NCBI RefSeq assembly: GCF_018139145.2
Contig: NC_059471.1
Location: 205,859,494-205,923,493 of the forward strand
DNA: 64,000 nt
Direction: 5' to 3'
Source: Gymnogyps californianus
Lineage: Eukaryota > Chordata > Aves > Accipitriformes > Cathartidae
Of this stretch, positions 56,420 through 64,000 are shown piece by piece. Within the stretch, counting starts at the first letter, position 1, and every line of letters begins with the position of its first letter. Position numbers and translations under genes: made by a program. The notes beneath the pieces are model-generated. The model saw only the letters and a program-made list of their open reading frames with translations. It had not been told where the DNA came from and ran no database searches.

Positions 56420-56462
56420 TTATATTAATTAATTATTTAAATTAAATTAATTACTTTTAATT
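56420..56462. repeat. AT-rich AATT low-complexity tract
   Basis: Overlapping ATTAATTAATTA and AAATTAAATTAATT units form an almost pure A/T stretch of about 40 bp. Confidence 0.8.
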
Positions 56463-59400
56463 GCATTTGTACTTAATGGTTGAAGGTAGGTCTCCAAATT
56501 GAAGCTGTACCAACTCAGTGGCATAACAAATCTTCAATTTCAACTCCTCTTTTTCTGTTAGTCTTTTAATTTCTGCTCTTTACTGTTCTCCAGCCTCTTC
56601 AGCTCCTTAAATATCAAGGTCACTACAAGTTCTTAAAAAAAAAGAGGCCCCCCAAACTGCTTCGCCTACAACTTATCCCAAAAGATGTCTGGTCTACCAC
56701 AAAGTTAGTACTGAATAGATCCTACAGGGACCCTACAGGAACACCAAACATGAAGATTGAACAGATCTCTCACTGCAGTATCTCATTTCAGCCCAGCTTT
56801 GCCTGAGTTTATTTTATACCTTTCTAATTCCTCTGTAAACCAGCTTAGGAGTAATCAGATATAGGCATACAAAGGCATGCCTTTTACAGACTAACCTAGC
56901 AATACTTGATTGAAATTTTTTGAGGATTTCTCCTTCTGGCCCATGAGAACAATTCAGAGTGAGTGCTTAGGTTGGGTCACCTTAACATCAGCACACGCTG
57001 TTCAGAAGGCTCAGTAAGAAGGGCAGCAGCATGACTTTACCGACTAGAGCCTCAGTTACTTCAAAAAATACATGTATGAGGGCCTAAAAGAAAACATAAA
57101 AACTACTGTTCCACCAAAGTTGTCCCTAAATCAGTAGAAAGGAGTCTGAGGATATCAGACAAATAAACTGCAGAAATTGCAAGCAGGAGAAATGGAGAAA
57201 TTAGACTGTGGCAACATGTTTCTTAAGATTGATTTTGTTGTCATTGTAACTATGCATAGTTGTAATATAACCAGGGAAGAGCAAATAAGCACAGAACAGA
57301 ACAACTTTTAGTAGCTAGTTATATTTCTTTTCATTCATTTGCAGTCTTCATAAAACTTAATAAACTCTACTGGCCATCTGCAGGCAGAACTCAGAGGATG
57401 AGAATTTTATTGGGACTTCTTTACCGGACAGGTGTAGAGCCTATAATTATTATCTTAAAGTCAAGCAGAGCTGGAAGGGACTTGATTTTAAGTCTCTCTC
57501 GATAGGCACTCCTGACACTGTAGCTGTAATATTTGCTACATAGTGCTGTAAAATGTAATGTTGGGATTATCATCCATAACTTTCAGATGCAGCAGAATGG
57601 GCTAAATTTAGTTTGTTTGTAATTTATGATATATTCACTGTGTGCACTAATCAATAGCTGGTTATGTTTTTCCTTGGTGAACTTTTTAATTATTTTCAGG
57701 AAAATTTTATATGCCTACAGAATATGCATGCTCAATTCCTAAGTTTTCCTTTTGTGCTGAGCTGCAGTCAGGATTTGTGGATTTAAACTAGTGTGTATTT
57801 TCTTCTTTGATATGTAATTAGGTGCTTGCATTTCACAGGCTTGGTTCACATCTGGTTCACTGGTCTGTTCTCACAGAGAAAGATTATTTCTGTATCATGG
57901 GAAAAAAAAAGCCTCCAATCTTTTATAAAAAGTCATACAAATGCAGAGAATTGAATGCTACATGCATTTTAGGTGCATATTTTTCTCTGCTCCACTGACA
58001 AAGTCAGTTGTGCAACTGCCATGTTTGTAAAACAGTTGGCTCTGAGCACTTGCAACACCTGTGGCAGAGGCAGCCTCTGCCAGCCTTTTAGTACACAGTG
58101 AAATGATAAAAATGTATTAGTTTTCCACTTTGCAGTTGCAGTCCTAATTACACAATGCAGCTGGTGCTGCAGGAAAATCTGTGCTGTTTAACAGTAAAGG
58201 AATATAAGTGGAAGGAGTGAAGATGGTGTTGCTTTGCAACTGTCCCTTTTCTCTTCAGTCTCTTTTTTTCCTGCTACCATTTTAAAATGAGTAGGTGATG
58301 TGAAAGGGCAAAGGGACAAGGAGGGTACAAAAGACGGGTGGAAATGAGTGAGAGAAAGCATCAGCGTGACAGTGAGGGGAGGAAGATATATTGCTATGAT
58401 TGGCACAATGGCTGGGCAAGTCTTGCTTGGACTGGCCCTGAAATTGCTCATTTCCCTCTATATCTTACTTCTCTCATCCTTTATTTGTCAATCTCTTCTC
58501 TTTTGCCAGTTCTATTTCCTCTATTTTTCTCTTTTTTTTTAAATTTTATTTTTAGCTTCCTTTCCCCTTTTTTTTGAAATTGTTTGAGTCAGTAACAAAC
58601 AGGATACTTTTTGGTTTCCTAAAAATGATGGAAGACAATGGTATCTCCTGCAAGTTAAAACAGGAACAAATGCTCATGCAATTTGTACCATACAGCCTAA
58701 ATAAGGGACAATGATTGTGTTTATAACTTCTGAGTTTGCAGAAGCTGAGTCTGGATATCTGTACCAAGTCTAAAAGAGAATGAGGATTGTATAATACGGT
58801 TTTAAGATCCTGAGCTGGCTGCTCCTTTAAAACACAAAAAACTCTGTGATATGAACATGTAACTCACTAGTGAGTGCTTAGCATGACAAGGATTTTATAA
58901 AATTAAAACTCATTTAGACATCAGTCTAAGGTTCTCCTGAGAATATTTGCCTTTCCTTGTCTTCCTTTAATAAAGGTAATCAATGCCACTCGGTTGTTTT
59001 AGGACCATAAGTGTAAACAGGATAAGTATGGGCTGTATGAGGTCTGTCAATTTTACGTTGTCCTAAGGAGTCTGAAGTTCACAACATTTAAGCATTACTT
59101 GCTCAGATTTCCAGTAACCTGCTCTCTTATGACAAGTATGACAATATCTGCTTACCTCAAAAAATAGGGACCTCATGAACAACTGCAATCCTACAATCAT
59201 CAAGGTCATTCTCATGTTGCTTCAGAACAGGGCTGTTGAAAGCAATTGGTGTCAGACAATATCTCTGAACTAAACTCTGCCCGCTGTTCGATTTGCATGT
59301 CAGACTTCTGCCATTCAGATGTTACCAAGGTTCTGAAATAATTTAATAAAGTGAACCAAGACACCAGCTATTCATAGCAATCAATCAAATCACCAGCATC

Positions 59401-60937
59401 CTCATCCACACTTAGTTACAACATTGAGTGGAAAAACATACTGAAATAGCCAATGAAAGTAATGAAGAATACTGTATTAGTATCAAAGTTCCAGTAATCA
59501 TCAATTCTCAATCCTGTCTGTTTACACAATAAAATCTGGAGTCTGGAGGCTGTTTTGACCTAAAAATGACAGGCAACAGCACCTTCTTTGCTGTAGCAAA
59601 GTAATTCACTGCAACCAGACACCAATTAACACCATTTCACAGCTCCAACTACCCTTGAATGATGGGAGCTTATATTCAGACCTGCTCACGTTTGTGCTCT
59701 GTTCTCTTTAACTATTATTCTTATGAAAGTTTTGCCATCTTCTTTCAGGATCTTTCTTTTAACCATTAATAGCAAAAGGATTATTTATTTTTGTTCCAAC
59801 AGAAAACATTAACAAAAACTTTAAAAGACTGGAAATTTTGCTGTGGCTGTATTGATGACTGCTATTCTGTGTAATCACACTTGTCCCTCACAAGGAGAAG
59901 CTCTCAAAAAAGAGCTTGAATTGTGATGAGGAGCATATGACTTTGGTACAGATATTGTTAGGTTTTCTGCAAGTCAAGGTTACGCTAATAAGCCAAAGCC
60001 TTTCTTTCATGACACTATGCAAACCTTAGGTAATCTGGGTAATTCTACAGGAAAGAAAAAGAAGGAATATTTAGCAGGGCAGAAGGACCAAGGAAATACA
60101 GACACACATCATGTGGAAGGTGCCACAGTAGAAACACTTCTGTGCATGGACACAGGCATTTGCACCTCCCACTTGCAATAGCTTTCTGGCCCACAGTGGT
60201 CTTTGCAGCTGCATGCTGCCCAGCCCTGGTGGGATTCAGCTCTGCCCAGGCAACAGGGCAGCCTCTGCCCCGCAGCACAGTTTGCTTCTCTCCCAAAGAA
60301 CCTGCACCAGTTTCACTGCTTCAGGGGAAGCAGCAGAGTTTAACCCATAGTAATTGTCCATTATCCACTGTTTTATGTTAGAAAACAAGACCTCTTGACG
60401 GAGGGGTTTTTCTATCTTATTTTAGCTAATCTAATGGTCAGAAGGAGATAAATCCTTAAGAGAAACTATTGCTATTGCCTCATAATTAGGCTTGCCCACT
60501 TATCTTTTTAATTTTTGATAAATTGATAAACATTTCTGTTATTAAAGACAATTAAAGACTGTGACAATAAAAGGAAAAAATATAATAAAAAACAAAATCA
60601 AGGACATCACCACTCGGTCTGGGGAGAATAAAATATTGGATTAAAGAAAGGGAAAATCCATTCAATTACTGCAATATGAGCGGTCTTGAGATGCCAAATA
60701 TGAATACGAAATTCAATTTTTAATCTATCTGCAAGTGTATGTCTGCAGTCTTTGATTTAGAATCATGTCTAATGCAAATCTTATTAAGTAGAAGAGAACG
60801 CTTGGAAGAAAGAAAAGAGAGCAGAATAAAATGTATAACCTTCTGCCTTCTCCCCCCAAATAAGACCTTGATCTATTAAGGGTAGCACACAAAGGCCCTT
60901 AATATTCTCCCTAGATCAGTTTTTACCTCTGTAGCAC

Positions 60938-60953
60938 TTTTTTTTTTTTTTTT
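60938..60953. repeat. 16-bp T homopolymer
   Basis: An uninterrupted run of T on the plus strand. A similar run of 14 T lies at 45353-45366. Neither is attached to a recognised retroposed gene. Confidence 0.9.
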
Positions 60954-62204
60954 AAATCTTAATGGATATTTATGATAACCTTTGAGTTTTCTAGAGGCCA
61001 GAAAATGGGAATCTCTGCTGAAGGTTCTACTTTTAGCATTTCATGTTCCCTCTCAAAGAGATACAAGCTAATAAAATGAATAATAGAAATGAAACAAATG
61101 TGCACAAACAGACTTTGAAAACAACAAAATGTATTTTTCAGTTAGGATAGTCTCTTTTCTGTTGTCCATTCCAAACCATACAGTAGACCGACAACATCTA
61201 CAGATTATTTTTCACATTTGCCAAAGAAAATACCTTGTAACTCCATTTGTATGCAGTTGATGCAAGATGAAAATGATCAAAATAACAAAACCAGACAGTG
61301 TTGCCATATGTTCCAGTACAGAAGCAAATTATCGTACGTTAACACCCCATCACTATCATATAAAAAGGCTGCAAAGATAAATGTTCCCTAAAAAAAAAAT
61401 CTACTAAAGAATTAAAAGATGGGTAAGGTAATAATAACTAAAAATACAAAATATTTTTTCCTTTTTCTCCTTCAAGGTTCCTCTTCTTTTTTCACTCTTT
61501 CTTCCCATTATTACTATTGTTACAGATTCTCTCATTAGTTCCTTTTACTATCATTAGAGATCTTGAAGTTATCTTTGACCAGTAGCTCCAAGTTTATTTT
61601 TCTTACAATTAAATCTTCCAGGAGCTATCGTTTGAATAGCTCAAGAATATGTAAGCTTCTTATGTCTGATACATCAAAAAATCCCAGCCCACACATTAGT
61701 GGTCCTCATAGCCTCAAACTGTAGCGTTATATATGCTGGTCTGCCAAAATTCCCTTTTTTTGTCAGTATGAAACATGTGACTTGTCTAATTTAGTGTTTT
61801 AATAAAAGTCTGGATTTTCTCATTTCAACCCCATTTCTTTTTCCCATCAGAATTTATTTCCACTTGAAAGAAATCTGGGCTTAAGGTAGGCTGTGCTTTG
61901 CTTTTCTGTAGTTCTCGCTATGTGTGGGCACTAGTCGGGAATAAGAGTATCTTTTACTAGGTTAACCTTCAGCTGAATACTGAACACTTCATGTATACAC
62001 AAGGATGGAATGTTAAAAATGAGCTAGAAATATGAAAAGGATGAAAAGTCCCTGTATTCAAGGTTCTGCTTCCAAAGTATATAGATCTACTGGATTCTTC
62101 AGTTTCCCTTTCATCTTCAGAAGAAGAAGGAATAATTACCTATATGCTAATAATTACATTACAAACTCCAATGGAATTGCAATCTTCAGCAGAAATGAAG
62201 AAGG

Positions 62205-62925
62205 AGGGCTTTCAGCAACCTGATTGTCGTGGTTTAACCCCAGCCAGCAACTCAGCACCACGCAGCTGCTTCCCCCTCCCCCCTCCCAGTGGGGTGGGGA
62301 GGAGGAAAAGAAAAAGTACAACTTGTGGGTTGAGATAAGAACAGTTTAATAACTAAAGTAAAATAAAATACACTACTAACTAAGAATAATAGTAATATAA
62401 TAATAATAATTATTGTAATGGAAAGGAATACAACAACAACAACAAAAAAAACCACCCAAGAAAAGACAAGCGATGCACAATGCAATTGCTCACCACCCGC
62501 TGACCGATGCCCGAGCAGCGATCCGCCCCTCCCCACCAACCCACCCCTGTTTATATACTGGGCATGACGTTCCATGGTATGGAATACCCCTTCGGCTACT
62601 TCAGGTCAGCTGCCCCGGCTGTGCTCCCTCCCAGCTTCTTGCACACCTGCTTGCTGGCAGAGCATGGGAAACTGAAAAAATCCTTGACTTAAGAGAAGCG
62701 CTACTTAGCAACAACTAAAACATCAGAGTGTTGTCACCACTATTCTCACACTAAATTCAAAACACAGCACTGTACCAGCTACTAAGAAGAGAGTTAACTC
62801 TGTCCCAGCTGAAACCAGGACACTGATCTAGTCAAAGATGTCCCTGCCTATGGCAGGAGGGTTGGACTAGATGATCTTTAAAGGTCCCTTCCAACCCAAA
62901 CCATTCTATGATTCTATGATTCTAA
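62205..62925 (+). mobile_element. CR1 3' tail split by the LTR insertion
   Basis: The left part (62205-62224, AGGGCTTTCAGCAACCTGAT) and the right part (62823-62925, CTGATCTAGTCAAAGATGTC onward) join through the duplicated CTGAT into a continuous CR1 3' end in plus orientation. The right part contains GGTTGGACTAGATGATC, GGTCCCTTCCAACCC, and a clean terminal microsatellite of ATTCTATG units. The well-kept tail indicates a fairly young CR1 copy, and the LTR is younger still. Confidence 0.88.
62225..62822 (-). mobile_element. Solo LTR, same family, inverted and nested in a CR1 tail
   Basis: This 598-bp element is the reverse complement of the LTR family at 49894, with TGTCGTGG and CCAGGACA at its plus-strand ends. 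A perfect 5-bp duplication, CTGAT, flanks it (62220-62224 and 62823-62827). In minus orientation a TATA-like box lies near 62549-62558 and an ATTAAA signal at 62345-62350. An AT-rich trinucleotide stretch (62384-62416) and a CAA-type stretch (62430-62448) are in the U3/R-complement region. It interrupts CR1 sequence. No coding region of the virus is present. Confidence 0.93.
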
Positions 62926-63479
62926 GGATAATTGGTAATGTGAACGGTTATGGAATGTAGGAATGTGGACAACTTGTCTCCAGGGATTCCAGTTTCTCTA
63001 CAGGTGAGTTACTTTTCTTCTTTTATTGCTCCCTCCCACCCCCTCTTTTCTCTCTGCAGTTTCCAACCAGTCGCTGTTAAGACATACTTCTTCCAGATCC
63101 CCAGTTCCATTCTCAAACATCTTCCCACAAATGTGCTCCCTCTTTTTTTAATAAAAATTCTTTACATGCTATGTCTAATAATTTGGGTTGATTCACTCTG
63201 AATTAGCATTGGAAATGAATCAGAAACCTTAAGAAGTGCTGTGATTTCCACAAAATTTGTCAAAAAGAGGCTTTTCTCAGGACTGCTGGTTCTTGATGAT
63301 GGTGTAGGTGGGCTTCTCAGCCCAGCAAGATGTGATTGTCACTACTTTTTTGAAGCAGACATAAGACAAATAATATATTAGTCATTTATATGGCATTCTT
63401 CCACCAAAGTAAAGAAGTTAGAGCACCCTGAAAGTCTGTGAACTGATCTAGTGTGCAGCGTACAAAACCTGACTGGACT

Positions 63480-64000
63480 GACAACAACTAATTTTCTAGT
63501 CAGGGAAGGAGGGCTCTTTACAGGCTCCTTAGGAAGGACTGACTGGGAAGACAAGGAGGTAGAGTTGCCCTTTATGTGTGAGAACAGCTGGAATGCATGG
63601 AGCTCTGCCTGGGGACGGATGAGGAGCCAACTGAGAGCTTATGGGTGAGGATTAAAGAGAAGGCAGGTAAGGGTGACATTGTAGTTAGCATCTGCTATAG
63701 GCTGCCTGACTAGGAAGAACGAGTAGATGAGACCCTCTGCAGAAAGACAGGAGCAGCCTCACATTTGCAGGCCCTGGTCCTCATGGGGTACTTCAACCAC
63801 CCTGGTATCTGCTGGAGGGACAACACAGCAGAGGTTCCTGGACTGCATCAACAGCTTTCTCACCCAAGTGATAGTGGAGCCAAAGACGAGAGGTCGTCTG
63901 CTGGACATCATACTCACCAACAAGGAGGGACTTGTTGGGGATGTGAAGGTCAAAGGCAGCCTTAGCTGCAGTGACCATGAGATGGTGGAGTTCAGAAGTC
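63480..64000 (+). mobile_element. CR1 LINE ORF2 endonuclease region, degenerate, runs off the window
   Basis: The plus strand reads as the N-terminal part of a CR1 ORF2 protein, the AP-like endonuclease. Segments in order are: a VALYV-type segment, a region near a YR-LPDQE motif, QALVLMGYFNHPGICWRDNT, RGRLLDI(I)LTNKEGLVG and SCSDHEMVEF. They fall in different reading frames, so frameshifts have broken it. The usual catalytic GDFN motif reads GYFN, losing the Asp. The element continues beyond 64000 and its 5' limit near 63480 is approximate. Confidence 0.88.

Larger units (their letters stand above)
44120..64000 (-). other. MAGI2: MAGI2 intron upstream of WW2 (partial), repeat-rich
   Basis: This region should be the intron between the WW1 and WW2 exons. 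No WW1-coding sequence was recognised on the minus strand, so that exon probably lies beyond 64000. It holds most of the recognised repeats of the window: CR1 fragments at 45862-46532, 52796-54062, 62205-62925 and 63480-64000, two solo LTRs, CA-rich and GAAA-rich simple repeats, and homopolymer tracts. The stretches 46540-48530, 50480-52790 and 54070-62200 show nothing further that I can support except AT-rich low complexity near 56420-56462. Confidence 0.75.

Noticed and set aside
57462..57502. GAGCTGGAAGGGACTTG stretch resembling a CR1 tail
   Set aside because: Only about 20 bases resemble the CR1 end and no terminal microsatellite or adjoining body was seen.

Overview
This window is vertebrate nuclear DNA, almost certainly from a bird. 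It has long AT-rich introns with GT-AG splice sites, many CR1-family LINE fragments (the dominant avian retroposon), and solo long terminal repeats (LTRs) of an avian endogenous retrovirus with 5-bp target-site duplications. There is no bacterial-style gene packing. Nearly all open frames are chance frames in intron or frames inside repeats.

The whole window appears to lie inside one minus-strand gene, MAGI2 (S-SCAM/ARIP1/AIP1), a multi-PDZ MAGUK scaffold of synapses and of podocyte and epithelial junctions. Four consecutive coding exons are visible, in transcription order: 44119-44062 (58 nt, first half of WW2), 37075-36954 (122 nt, second half of WW2 and linker), 35497-35315 (183 nt, first half of PDZ2) and 5744-5109 (636 nt, rest of PDZ2, linker, PDZ3). 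Splice sites and codon phases join exactly. The introns between them are 6,986, 1,456 and 29,570 nt. The WW1 exon and all earlier exons should lie beyond 64000. The exon after PDZ3 was not seen below 5109 and probably lies outside the window.

The most interesting signal is an unrecognised 129-nt minus-strand exon candidate at 36331-36203, inside the 1.46-kb intron between the WW2 and PDZ2 exons. It has a good acceptor and donor, is open throughout, and is phase 1 on both sides, so it would insert 43 residues in frame between WW2 and PDZ2. Its third codon positions are strongly GC-rich. The insert is basic and serine-rich. I do not recognise it from the canonical MAGI2 protein.

The rest is intron carrying repeats: CR1 fragments at about 8939-9325, 34395-34592, 45862-46532, 52796-54062, 62205-62925 and 63480-64000; two solo LTRs of one family in opposite orientation (49894-50474 plus, 62225-62822 minus) and a 3' LTR fragment (26381-26454). 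The 62225 LTR is inserted into a CR1 tail. A few perfect inverted repeats (11745, 26132-26187, 30813-30851) and one isolated CpG/ETS/CRE-like cluster (44411-44440) are not explained by recognised repeats. Intronic enhancers cannot be recognised from a single sequence.
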